This document shows positions 1-6,928 of a stretch of 7,758 nt of DNA, in pieces (the first letter of the stretch is position 1; the number at the start of each line of letters is the position of its first letter). Under the pieces are notes generated by a model, which was not told the DNA's origin, ran no database searches, and was given only the letters and a program-made list of their open reading frames with translations. The stretch covers positions 1 through 7,758 of the forward strand of contig JAITEW010000172.1 in NCBI GenBank assembly GCA_031281855.1. The letters are read 5' to 3'. This DNA comes from Treponema sp. (GTDB lineage Bacteria; Spirochaetota; Spirochaetia; Treponematales; Breznakiellaceae). The translations under genes were made by a program, and so were the position numbers.

Positions 1-1668
1 GTCCCAGGTGCCGTTGTAGACATCGTACTCGTACAGCGGAATTGTCCAGGGAAAAGTCCCGCTGGTCCCGGCAGCAGATGAAAGATCAAGCCAGGGTCTG
101 TTGGATTCCCAGTCATCGCCTGAGGCCCTTATTCCTACCAGCGGCTTTGAGGCGGGGATGTCGGTCAGAGTAAGGGTCCCGCTTATCGCTCCGATTTGCG
201 GGCCATCGTAACCACCCAGAGAAACTTTGGAATAGACCACAGTATTAGCGTTTACCGAATCCGAACCGCTATACTCCTGGGCTAAAACCGCGGTTTTGTA
301 GAGCTTCATATCTATCAGAGGATAGAGTTTGGAGTTGAGCTCCCTTTTCATCCACTCTTCTTCTTCAGTCTTGAAGGCGTCATAAGAGCCGGCTCCTACA
401 CTCTGGAAGAACTGGTCCAATGTTCCGGACGTAAAGCCTTCATCGCCGAGCCGAAAGGCATGGTGCAGCAGTTCAAAATTGCCGTTATCGCCATATGTAT
501 AAGACAGGGTGACGGGAGAACCGGTAAAGGTAGTTTTTTGCTTAGAGGCAAAAACGAAAATTTCTTCGGCTGTAAAGCCCACGTAATAGGAACCGCTGGT
601 AAGCGTATCCAGATCGAAGGTCAACGAACCGTCTGTTACCTCTATTACCCCGGAAGTAACATACCCGATGAAGCGGGTAGCTTCTTTGTCTTCATAAAGG
701 CTGAGCCGTATCTCCGTACCGTTGTCGTAGATTGCCGAAATGCCGGTAATGGTGAGGATGTTGTCCGTCATGGTTCCCGGTTCGTTCTCTGCTTTGATCG
801 TAATAAAAGTTGTAATTGCGGCGGTCAAGTCTTCGGCGGCCTGGTCAACGACGTTTTTGGTTGCGCTGTCATTATTGTTGACCGCCACAGCGGTGATATA
901 CACGGCGTCAAGGGCGTCCCACTGGGCCTGGGTAACCCACTCGGAACCCAAAGGAGCGCTTTCCTTGTTCGGGGCTCTCACAACTCCCTCCCGGGCCGCA
1001 ACAGCATCCGCGATGGCGGCTGCAAGGGCGGTCTTATCCACTATAGCGCCGGACTGTTTCGCGTCTTCAAAATCCTCTAAGGCTTCCGCAAGGGCCAGGT
1101 AAACAGCGGCTGAGAATTCGGCGCTCTTTGCCGTAGTGATAGCGGTTTGCAGGGCAGTCTTATCTTCCAGGGTAAGCCACTTTTCACTGGGCGGTACGTC
1201 CTCCCCATCGATACTGACGATTACGTTCGCTACAGCCTCCTCTGCAAGGGCAATCAGAGCGGCAAAGTTGTCCGGAGTTAAATTCTCCTCATTCGTATTC
1301 GTTCCCGGACCGTTGGCGTTTACCGCGGTGTTAAAGAGCGCAAGAGCGGCTTCTATAGCAGCTTTCGCAAGGACAACCTCCTCCGGGGTTGCTGCTTTAC
1401 CCTTTGCGGCTTTTGCCGTAGCAATAGCCCCCTCGAACGCGGTCATTTCTGTTGCAGTAACCCATGGGAGACCCTTGGGTACTTCTGCAGCGCTGCCGGC
1501 TATCTGTACCCCGTCCTTTGCCTCTTCAGCCGCGTTAATTGCGGCAGTAAGGGCGCTTGTATCCGGGGGCTCCGGTGTTGGCGTATTGCCTGCAGGGTTC
1601 GTACACCCTGCCAGAACCAATCCCGCCGCTATAACAACAGCGGCTATCCTGATAAAAATAGTACGCAT
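1..1668 (-). CDS. Surface lipoprotein with three FIVAR-like repeats (3' end outside window)
   Basis: The frame is open for 556 codons from an ATG at 1668 to the left edge, so the C-terminus is missing. The start is fixed by a strong AGGAGG six bases upstream. Residues 1-22 form a lipoprotein signal peptide: Arg2/Arg7, a hydrophobic core, and the lipobox L19-A-G-C22, with Cys22 as the lipidated residue. A Pro/Thr-rich tether follows. Residues 37-116, 133-208 and 211-287 are three diverged Ala/Glu-rich helical units. Each carries a conserved turn (PKGLPWVT, PPSEKWLT, PLGSEWVT) followed by a helix, resembling FIVAR-type repeats. Residues 298-395 look like a Thr/Gly-rich beta domain. Near 490-556 a further beta module begins (GTLTLTDIPASKP, then a Trp-Thr-Ile-Pro strand), a style I associate with treponemal surface proteins. 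By inference it is exported and anchored in a membrane, perhaps binding polysaccharide or another surface ligand. The function is unknown. It has no catalytic motif and no partner gene in view. Confidence 0.88.
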   Translation of the reverse strand, partial: MRTIFIRIAAVVIAAGLVLAGCTNPAGNTPTPEPPDTSALTAAINAAEEAKDGVQIAGSAAEVPKGLPWVTATEMTAFEGAIATAKAAKGKAATPEEVVLAKAAIEAALALFNTAVNANGPGTNTNEENLTPDNFAALIALAEEAVANVIVSIDGEDVPPSEKWLTLEDKTALQTAITTAKSAEFSAAVYLALAEALEDFEDAKQSGAIVDKTALAAAIADAVAAREGVVRAPNKESAPLGSEWVTQAQWDALDAVYITAVAVNNNDSATKNVVDQAAEDLTAAITTFITIKAENEPGTMTDNILTITGISAIYDNGTEIRLSLYEDKEATRFIGYVTSGVIEVTDGSLTFDLDTLTSGSYYVGFTAEEIFVFASKQKTTFTGSPVTLSYTYGDNGNFELLHHAFRLGDEGFTSGTLDQFFQSVGAGSYDAFKTEEEEWMKRELNSKLYPLIDMKLYKTAVLAQEYSGSDSVNANTVVYSKVSLGGYDGPQIGAISGTLTLTDIPASKPLVGIRASGDDWESNRPWLDLSSAAGTSGTFPWTIPLYEYDVYNGTWD

Positions 1669-1682
1669 TGTACTCCTCCTTA

Positions 1683-1699
1683 ATAGTGGAATACACTAT
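1683..1699 (-). promoter_or_regulatory. Short palindrome just upstream of lipoprotein Shine-Dalgarno
   Basis: The arms ATAGTG (1683-1688) and CACTAT (1694-1699) are perfect 6-base inverted repeats around a 5-base centre. In the minus-strand transcript the hairpin would end two bases before the AGGAGG site (1680-1675). Its 5' arm overlaps the last pairs of the larger fold at 1698-1780, so the two structures compete slightly. It could be an operator or a translational hairpin. It is short, so chance is possible. Confidence 0.3.
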
Positions 1700-1780
1700 A
1701 AAAAGGCCCTCCCGTTCAAAGCTCACCGGGCAACGCCCGGCAGATCAGCCAATCTGTCTTTGACTCGGGGGCCGTTTTAT
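1698..1780 (-). ncRNA. Candidate structured leader RNA (three-way junction) of the lipoprotein mRNA
   Basis: Read on the minus strand, this segment pairs end to end. The outer stem is AUAAAA-C-GGCCC (1780-1769) with GGGCC-U-UUUUAU (1709-1698), eleven pairs and one mismatch. It continues as CCG (1768-1766) with CGG (1714-1712) and UCAAAG (1763-1758) with CUUUGA (1721-1716). Inside are two hairpins: CAGAU/AUCUG (1756-1752 with 1745-1741, 6-base loop) and CCGGGC/GCCCGG (1740-1735 with 1731-1726, loop GUU). UGAG (1725-1722) lies at the junction. It ends about 18 bases before the Shine-Dalgarno site, so a cis-regulatory leader is likely if it is transcribed. The GC-stem-then-U5 edge could also act as an attenuator. 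I recognise no known riboswitch class, and a palindromic repeat element is the main alternative. Confidence 0.45.
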
Positions 1781-1941
1781 TTTCACATATCAAAAACCTC
1801 CATTTCCGCCATTTTTAACGGCAGATTGACCTTAAGGTTTAAAACTGTTTTGAGAGATCTCAAGATCATTTCAAGAAGGCGTGGAATCGTTATAAACCGG
1901 CCCGGACTCCCGGAAGGGTATATATAAGAAAATATTAGTGA

Positions 1942-1979
1942 ATTATATTGATGAGGGGGGGGGGGGGGGGGGATGATAA
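1942..1979 (-). promoter_or_regulatory. Possible lipoprotein promoter spanning the poly-G/poly-C tract
   Basis: On the minus strand a perfect TATAAT (1947-1942) lies 7 bases downstream of the C18 tract. A weak -35-like TTATCA (1979-1974) lies just upstream of the tract. The present spacer is 26 bases, too long for good activity, and a tract shortened to about nine would give 17. This is an inference from hexamer matches only. The -10 match is good and the -35 match is weak. Confidence 0.3.
1955..1972. repeat. Homopolymeric G18 tract
   Basis: Eighteen consecutive G residues on the plus strand, unbroken, lie in otherwise A+T-rich intergenic DNA. They sit about 290 bases upstream of the lipoprotein start and 200 bases upstream of the purL start. 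Tracts of this length slip during replication. In Treponema pallidum, poly-G tracts beside promoters of tpr and other surface-protein genes are known to vary expression. The exact length in this assembly may be unreliable. Confidence 0.95.
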
Positions 1980-2106
1980 GCAGGATGACAAACTAATAAA
2001 CGGATGCTTAAACTCGTACAACAGAGGGAAAATACAGGAACGAGACTGAATTACCGGTACGCCGTAAGGCATAACTTCCCCTTTTTTATGACTTTGAGGT
2101 TAGTAT

Positions 2107-2124
2107 ATACCCGGTTTCCGGTAT
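2107..2124 (+). other. Bulged hairpin in purL leader
   Basis: ATACCCGG (2107-2114) pairs with CCGGTAT (2118-2124) with one bulged C and a TTT loop, giving seven pairs. It lies 35 bases upstream of the purL Shine-Dalgarno site and is not followed by a T-run, so it is not a terminator. It may influence mRNA stability or be part of an operator. Confidence 0.3.
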
Positions 2125-2169
2125 TGTCAACACTCGGGCAATAAGGAATAATTGGCGCAAGGAGTTCTC

Positions 2170-5100
2170 ATGGATTCATCTCTGGTAAAACGGGTGTATG
2201 TGGAAAAAAAAGAAGGGTTCAACAGCGAAGCCCGGCGCTTGCGGGAAGAACTGGCGGATTTTCTTGGAAAGCGGTATCCGGAGCTGACGGAACTCCGGAA
2301 CCTGCGTATACTCAGGCGTTACGATGTGTCCAGGCTGGATGAGCGCCAGTTTGAGGCGGTAACGGCTGCCGTGTTTTCCGAGCCCCAGTGCGACAGGGTG
2401 TTTTACGGAACCGAAATTCCTGGGCGCGAAAAGGGCCGCTGTTTCGGCATTGAGTACGCCGGCGGCCAGTACGATCAGCGCGCCGATTCGGCGGAACAGT
2501 GCGCGGAACTTGTGACCGGCATAAGGCCCCTGATAAAAACCGCGGATATTTATATTTTTGAATGCCCAACCCTGTCCGATGCGGCGCTGGAAGGGATCAA
2601 GCGGTACCTCATCAACCCTGTGGATTCCCGGGAGGCTGATCCCGCCCTTCCCGCAAGTCTTGACGAAAACGGGTACGTCCCTTCTGACGTGCCGGTGTTG
2701 GAAGGTCTTACGGGCATGGACAAACAGGCCCTGGAATTGACCCTCAGGAAACACGGCCTGGCCATGTCTTTAGAGGATCTCCTGTTCTGCCAAAACCAGT
2801 TCAAAGCCGAAGGCCGGGACCCGGCGCTGACGGAACTAAAAATCCTGGATACCTACTGGTCCGATCACTGCCGGCATACAACGTTCAATACGGTGCTTGA
2901 GGAAATCCGTATCGACGCTCCGGGTGAAGGGGCAAAAACAGGCGGCCTCGGAAAAGCACTGGAGCTCTACGAAAAGACCCTGCAGGAGGTTTACGGAGAA
3001 AAAGCCGGAAGCCGGAAGCGGACTCTTATGGATATTGCGACACTGGGAGCCAAAGCCCTGGGTAAAAAGGGGCTCATCCCTGACGTGGACGTATCCAAAG
3101 AGATCAACGCCTGTACGATAAAAGTCAACGCCGAATTTCAGGATGCTGGTACGGAACCCTGGCTTCTTCTTTTCAAAAACGAAACCCATAACCACCCTAC
3201 CGAGATCGAGCCCTTCGGCGGGGCCGCTACCTGCCTGGGCGGCGCCATCAGGGACCCCCTTTCGGGCAGGGCCTTTGTACACCAGGCCATGCGGGTCACC
3301 GGAGGGGGGGATCCCCGCACAAGCCTGGCTGATACCCTGCCGGGGAAACTGCCTCAGGTCAAAATAGCTCGTGAAGCCTCTGCGGGGTATTCATCCTACG
3401 GCAACCAGATCGGGCTTGCTACAGGACAGGTGGCGGAATTCTACCATCCGGGGTTTTTGGCAAAACGCATGGAACTGGGAGCGGTTATCGGCGCGGCTCC
3501 TGAAGCCTCCGTCAGGCGGGAAGAGCCTGTCCCCGGGGACGCGGTGATCCTCGCAGGGGGCAGGACCGGCAGGGACGGCATAGGAGGCGCCACAGGTTCC
3601 TCAAAGATGCACACAGGCGATTCGGTTGAAACCGCCGGGGCTGAGGTGCAGAAGGGAAACGCCGTGGAAGAACGGAAACTCCAGCGGCTCTTCAGGAATC
3701 CTGATGCAAGCCGGCTTATCAAGCGCTGCAACGATTTCGGCGCAGGCGGCGTTTCGGTAGCAGTAGGGGAACTGGCGGCGGGGCTGGACATCAATCTGGA
3801 CAAGGTTACCAAAAAATACGCCGGCCTTGACGGTACGGAACTTGCGATTTCCGAATCCCAGGAACGTATGGCTGTGGTAACCTCCGCGTCTGACGCGGAA
3901 ACCTTTATCCGCCTGGCTGCTGCGGAAAACCTGGAAGCGGTGATCATAGCCCGTGTAAGCGCCGGTGATGATGATGAGGACAAGGCGCGGCTCCGTATGA
4001 CCTGGAGGGGCAAAACCATTGCGGATCTGTCCCGGACGTTCCTCAATACCAACGGCACGTCCAGATCCGCAAAGGTCCTGCTGAAACCCGCAAAGCCCCA
4101 GGGAGCGGCGCCCTCCCCCTCCCCCTCTCCTGCGGATGCTTTGGACAATCTGAAACAGGAACTCGCATCCCTCAGATCCTGCAGCAGAAGGGGGCTTCAG
4201 GAACGGTTCGACGGATCGATAGGAGCCGCGTCGGTACTCTTTCCCTGGGGCGGGAGCGAACAGGGAACCCCGGAATGCGGCATGGCGGCCCTTCTCCCTT
4301 CGCTGGAAAAGAAAACCCTCACAGCAAGCCTCATGACCTTCGGGTATGATCCTGCGGTTATGGCCGCTGATCCCTATGAAGGGGCCAAAGGTTCAATCAG
4401 GGAAGCGCTGGCAAAATACGGCTGCCTCGGCGGGGATTACCGCAAGGCCAGGCTTTCGCTTCAGGAGTATTTTGAGCGCCCTGAAGATCCCGAATCCTGG
4501 GGCAGGCCCGCGGCGGCTCTTCTGGGCGCTTTGGAAGCCCAGCTCCGCCTGGGGATTCCCGCCATAGGAGGGAAGGATTCTATGTCCGGGAATTACCGGG
4601 ACAAGCCGCGGGGCATAGATCTGGCGGTTCCGCCGACACTGGCAGCCTTTGCGGCGGGAACGGTTTCTGCAAACAGGGTCCGTTCAGGCGCCTTGAGCGG
4701 GAAACCGGGAAACGTTGTGGTTCTTTTGGGCGCAAGCGGCGCTGGGGATGACTGGGACCGTTTCACAACCGGCATGGACGCCCTGGACGCATTGGCGGAA
4801 CAAGGCGCCCTCAAGGCGGCGTACCCGGTTCTGGCAGGCGGAATAGCCGCGACCCTGGCGGTTATGGCCTTTGGCAACATGACCGGCCTGGAAGTCCGCG
4901 CTTCAGCCTTCGGCCTGGTTAACGACATGAACTACCAGGGTACGGCGCTGGTCGAAATCGACGGGGAAAGGGCCCGTAACAACGAAGGTCCCTGGGTCAT
5001 AGCCGCCCGAATCCTGGAAGAGCCTGTGTTCCGCGTTGTCCGGGAAAACCTGGCGGCGGAAACGCCCCTGGAAGTTCTGCGCCTGGCCTACGAAGCTCCG

Positions 5101-6162
5101 CTGACCCAGGTCTATCCCCAGACCTCAACAGGAACTACCGCCGCGGAAAAGCCCGGAGAAGGGCCGGCCCTCAGACTGCCTGAAATCAACAACCTCGCCC
5201 TGAAAGGCGAGGTATGCTGTTCTCGTAAGGTATTGCATTCGGGGTCTAATACCTTTTTAACCGCCCTAAAGGGCGGGGTATTAGACCCCTCAGCACGAAT
5301 AAAGAACCCCGGCGTTTCATCCGGTTCCGGCGCCGCAAAACGCACCCATTCAGCCGCGCACGGCGCTCCTCTGGCGGTGCTGCCGGTGTTCCCGGGAACC
5401 AACTGCGAATGGGACATGGAACGGGCCTTTAGGGACGCGGGAGCCCGTACCAGGCAGATAGTGTTCAGGAACCGCAGCCAGGAGGACATCAGGGAGTCCA
5501 TCGCGGAGTTGAAGGCCGCAATAGCCGAAGCCCGGATCATCGCCTTTTCCGGGGGTTTCAGCGCCGGGGACGAACCTGACGGGTCGGGAAAATTCATCGC
5601 CAACGTGATCCGTTCCCCGGCTATCGCCGGAGCGGTAACGGAACTACTGGAAAAACGGGACGGCCTTATCCTGGGGATCTGCAACGGCTTCCAGGCCCTC
5701 ATCAAAACAGGGCTCGTGCCTTACGGCCGGATTCTGCCTATGGACGAAACCAAACCCACCCTCACCTTCAACACCCTGGGCCGCCACGTTTCCCGCATGG
5801 TCCGCACCAGGGTGATGTCCTGCGCGTCCCCGTGGCTCGGGCTGGAAAAACCCGGCGCGGTCCACATCCTGCCTGTAAGCCACGGCGAAGGCCGGGTCGT
5901 CATCAGTGAAAAAGAAGCGGAAGCTCTCTTCGCTGCCGGGCAGATCCCGTTCTGCTATGCAGACTCAAAGGGAAACCCCACTATGGCGGAACCGGATAAC
6001 CCCAACGGTTCGGCTTTCGCTATCGAAGGAATGACCAGCCCTGACGGCCGGGTCCTGGGAAAGATGGCCCATTCGGAACGCTGCGGGGAATACGTGCATA
6101 TCAATATCCCCGGAAACAAAAAGCAGCGTATATTTGAGGCAGGCGTACGGTACTTCGGATGA
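2170..6162 (+). CDS. purL: Phosphoribosylformylglycinamidine synthase, single-chain PurL
   Basis: Cytosolic enzyme of de novo purine synthesis: FGAR + glutamine + ATP give FGAM. The ATG at 2170 has AAGGAG five bases upstream. A TTG at 2152 is possible, but homologues of this type begin near V6-KRVYVEKKEGF. Domains: PurS-like N-terminus (1-150); linker and first AIRS-type half with D227-TYWSDHCRHTTF, N337-ETHNHPTE, the glycine-rich G463-GRTGRDGIGGATGSS, N521-DFGAGG and S561-ESQERM; second half (about 657-990) with R-F-D-G-S-I-G and G800-GKDSMSG; C-terminal glutaminase (about 1068-1330). The glutaminase triad is visible: Cys1171 in GICNGFQ, His1301 and Glu1303 in M-A-H-S-E-R. At 1330 residues it is longer than the roughly 1230-1260 I expect for clostridial-type PurL. 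The excess sits mostly in the linker at about 987-1066, which carries a palindromic element, plus a Ser-Pro linker at 648-654. No other pur gene is in view, and it probably forms its own transcription unit. Confidence 0.97.
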   Translation: MDSSLVKRVYVEKKEGFNSEARRLREELADFLGKRYPELTELRNLRILRRYDVSRLDERQFEAVTAAVFSEPQCDRVFYGTEIPGREKGRCFGIEYAGGQYDQRADSAEQCAELVTGIRPLIKTADIYIFECPTLSDAALEGIKRYLINPVDSREADPALPASLDENGYVPSDVPVLEGLTGMDKQALELTLRKHGLAMSLEDLLFCQNQFKAEGRDPALTELKILDTYWSDHCRHTTFNTVLEEIRIDAPGEGAKTGGLGKALELYEKTLQEVYGEKAGSRKRTLMDIATLGAKALGKKGLIPDVDVSKEINACTIKVNAEFQDAGTEPWLLLFKNETHNHPTEIEPFGGAATCLGGAIRDPLSGRAFVHQAMRVTGGGDPRTSLADTLPGKLPQVKIAREASAGYSSYGNQIGLATGQVAEFYHPGFLAKRMELGAVIGAAPEASVRREEPVPGDAVILAGGRTGRDGIGGATGSSKMHTGDSVETAGAEVQKGNAVEERKLQRLFRNPDASRLIKRCNDFGAGGVSVAVGELAAGLDINLDKVTKKYAGLDGTELAISESQERMAVVTSASDAETFIRLAAAENLEAVIIARVSAGDDDEDKARLRMTWRGKTIADLSRTFLNTNGTSRSAKVLLKPAKPQGAAPSPSPSPADALDNLKQELASLRSCSRRGLQERFDGSIGAASVLFPWGGSEQGTPECGMAALLPSLEKKTLTASLMTFGYDPAVMAADPYEGAKGSIREALAKYGCLGGDYRKARLSLQEYFERPEDPESWGRPAAALLGALEAQLRLGIPAIGGKDSMSGNYRDKPRGIDLAVPPTLAAFAAGTVSANRVRSGALSGKPGNVVVLLGASGAGDDWDRFTTGMDALDALAEQGALKAAYPVLAGGIAATLAVMAFGNMTGLEVRASAFGLVNDMNYQGTALVEIDGERARNNEGPWVIAARILEEPVFRVVRENLAAETPLEVLRLAYEAPLTQVYPQTSTGTTAAEKPGEGPALRLPEINNLALKGEVCCSRKVLHSGSNTFLTALKGGVLDPSARIKNPGVSSGSGAAKRTHSAAHGAPLAVLPVFPGTNCEWDMERAFRDAGARTRQIVFRNRSQEDIRESIAELKAAIAEARIIAFSGGFSAGDEPDGSGKFIANVIRSPAIAGAVTELLEKRDGLILGICNGFQALIKTGLVPYGRILPMDETKPTLTFNTLGRHVSRMVRTRVMSCASPWLGLEKPGAVHILPVSHGEGRVVISEKEAEALFAAGQIPFCYADSKGNPTMAEPDNPNGSAFAIEGMTSPDGRVLGKMAHSERCGEYVHINIPGNKKQRIFEAGVRYFG
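4111..4131 (+). repeat. CCCTCC-type hexanucleotide microsatellite in purL
   Basis: Two perfect CCCTCC units, a third with one change, and a half unit encode alternating Pro-Ser (residues 648-654). This is the linker between the two AIRS-type halves of PurL. Because the unit is six bases, gain or loss would keep the reading frame. Confidence 0.7.
5192..5289 (+). repeat. Palindromic repeat element inside purL coding sequence
   Basis: Two strong hairpins lie about 27 bases apart in the coding strand. The first is ACCTCGCC (5192-5199) / GGCGAGGT (5206-5213), eight pairs with a 6-base loop. The second is GGGGTCTAATACC (5241-5253) / GGTATTAGACCCC (5277-5289), thirteen pairs, capped by CCGCCC (5261-5266) / GGGCGG (5271-5276) with a 7-base bulge. 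The hairpin cores resemble each other and are read as A-L-K-G-E-V and A-L-K-G-G-V, suggesting two related units. The frame stays open. The segment encodes residues about 1008-1040, in the linker before the glutaminase domain, where clostridial-type PurL has only a short variable linker. It looks like an inserted palindromic element that is translated, comparable in principle to Rickettsia palindromic elements. Confidence 0.75.
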
Positions 6163-6168
6163 AAGGCG

Positions 6169-6906
6169 TCAGTTCCCGGTTCCCAAAAACTCCGCGAGAT
6201 ACTCCCTTGCGGAGCGGTTCATTTCGGCTGAAAAGGCGGACATGTACTTGCGTTTGCAGAAAGCGGCGATAAAGCTGTCGAAGTCTTTACCAGGGTGAAG
6301 GTCCGCGAACATTCCCCGGAGTTCCGCCTCTGAAAGGGGGGAGTAGCGATCCCGCCGCACCAGGTACCGGCGATCCGGCCGCGGGGGCTTGGGCCGCTTC
6401 ACCTGGGATTCCCCAGGATACCCTATGACCAGCATGGCCGCGGGAAAGGTCAGGGGATCGAGACCCAGGAGCGCCGCAGCCTCCTCCTTGTTTTCCAGAA
6501 TGTCGCCGATGTAGCAGGAGCCCAGCCCGAAGGACTCGGCGGCAACGGTGATGTTCTGGGCCGCGATGATCGCGTCGGCGCACGAGAGGAAGAGGTCCCC
6601 GGGGCCCGGCAGGCGGGCTTCAAGGCCGGCGTAACGGTACGAGTCGAGCCAGCGCCGGCAGTCGGCCAGGAAAACCAGGACCACCGGGGCCGCTGCTATG
6701 AAGGGCTGGTTGTCGCAGAGGACAGCCAGGCGTTCCTTGACCGCCGTATCCCGTATGTCCAGGATAGTATAAAGCTGCTGGTTTCCCGCGCTGGGCGCCT
6801 GTATCCCGGCGTCAATAATCTGATTGACGATTTCCTCGGGAACAGGGGTATCCAAAAAGACCCGGACCGATTTCCGGTCGAAAAGCGACTGAATGATGCT
6901 ATTCAT
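6169..6906 (-). CDS. Nitroreductase-family FMN-dependent oxidoreductase
   Basis: This 245-residue protein has a clear nitroreductase fold. Residues 6-17 (QSLFDRKSVRVF) carry the Arg11/Lys12/Ser13/Arg15 FMN-phosphate-binding cluster. Residues 36-47 hold the family motif Q-A-P-S-A-G-N-Q-Q. Residues 124-136 (E-S-F-G-L-G-S-C-Y-I-G-D-I) form the flavin-contacting loop. Residues 159-166 are the strand L-V-I-G-Y-P-G-E, followed by the basic K170-R-P-K segment typical of NADPH-using NfsA-like members. Family members reduce nitro compounds, quinones or flavins with NAD(P)H in the cytosol; the true substrate cannot be read here. The start has AAGGAG (6918-6913) six bases upstream. It lies 61 bases downstream of the SDR-like gene on the same strand, so co-transcription is possible. 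It converges on purL with a 6-base gap. It has no signal peptide. Confidence 0.93.
   Translation of the reverse strand: MNSIIQSLFDRKSVRVFLDTPVPEEIVNQIIDAGIQAPSAGNQQLYTILDIRDTAVKERLAVLCDNQPFIAAAPVVLVFLADCRRWLDSYRYAGLEARLPGPGDLFLSCADAIIAAQNITVAAESFGLGSCYIGDILENKEEAAALLGLDPLTFPAAMLVIGYPGESQVKRPKPPRPDRRYLVRRDRYSPLSEAELRGMFADLHPGKDFDSFIAAFCKRKYMSAFSAEMNRSAREYLAEFLGTGN
6185..6214 (-). terminator. Terminator-like hairpin inside nitroreductase 3' end
   Basis: On the minus strand CTCCGC (6214-6209) pairs with GCGGAG (6195-6190). An inner GAG/CTC extends the stem, and T5 (6189-6185) follows at once. It lies before the nitroreductase stop codon, so stopping here would give an mRNA without a stop. It may therefore be fortuitous, since the bases also encode the C-terminal Arg-Glu-Tyr-Leu-Ala-Glu-Phe stretch. 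Confidence 0.25.
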
Positions 6907-6928
6907 GAATTGCTCCTTATAGTCAGGT

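Larger units (their letters stand above)
1669..2169. other. Divergent intergenic region between lipoprotein gene and purL
   Basis: This stretch has no convincing gene. From the lipoprotein side it holds the Shine-Dalgarno site (1675-1680), a small palindrome (1683-1699), a foldable element (1698-1780), and a hairpin GCCATT-TTT-AACGGC (1808-1822). Next come a TTGAG/CTCAA inverted repeat near 1849-1862 and A+T-rich DNA with several TATA-like stretches (1918-1947). The G18 tract follows at 1955-1972, then a leader of about 200 bases before purL. That leader includes TACCGGTA (2052-2059), a C4T6 run (2078-2087) and a bulged hairpin (2107-2124). I found no purine riboswitch consensus ahead of purL. 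Confidence 0.8.

Noticed and set aside
460..1080. Plus-strand open frame of 206 codons
   Set aside because: It is antisense to the lipoprotein frame, which has a signal peptide, lipobox, strong ribosome site and internal repeats. The plus-strand peptide has no recognisable features.
1741..1756. CUGAU within the leader element, reminiscent of a hammerhead ribozyme core
   Set aside because: The rest of the hammerhead core (GA after CUGAU, and GAAA before stem III) is absent and the stems do not match.
1136..1927. Plus-strand Ala/Ser-rich open frame of 263 codons
   Set aside because: It is mostly the complement of the lipoprotein's repeat region and then crosses the structured intergenic DNA. 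No ribosome site or family resemblance was found.
1951..2049. Small plus-strand frame reading through the G18 tract (ATG-AGG-GGG..., 32 codons)
   Set aside because: Its frame would change with tract length, which is appealing. However, it has no ribosome site upstream and is very short, so it is not called as a gene.
2152..2169. TTG start giving six extra residues on PurL
   Set aside because: AAGGA lies only four bases before the TTG, but the ATG at 2170 has a better-spaced AAGGAG and fits the expected N-terminus of homologues.
1973..2169. Purine riboswitch ahead of purL
   Set aside because: I searched by eye for the conserved three-way junction and loop motifs of the purine class and found none; only a bulged hairpin is present.
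3441..4148. Minus-strand open frame of 235 codons inside purL
   Set aside because: It is a shadow of the G+C-rich purL frame with low-complexity Ser/Ala/Pro composition.
5112..5705. Minus-strand open frame of 197 codons spanning the palindromic element
   Set aside because: It is antisense to purL and palindromes stay open on both strands. It shows no family features.
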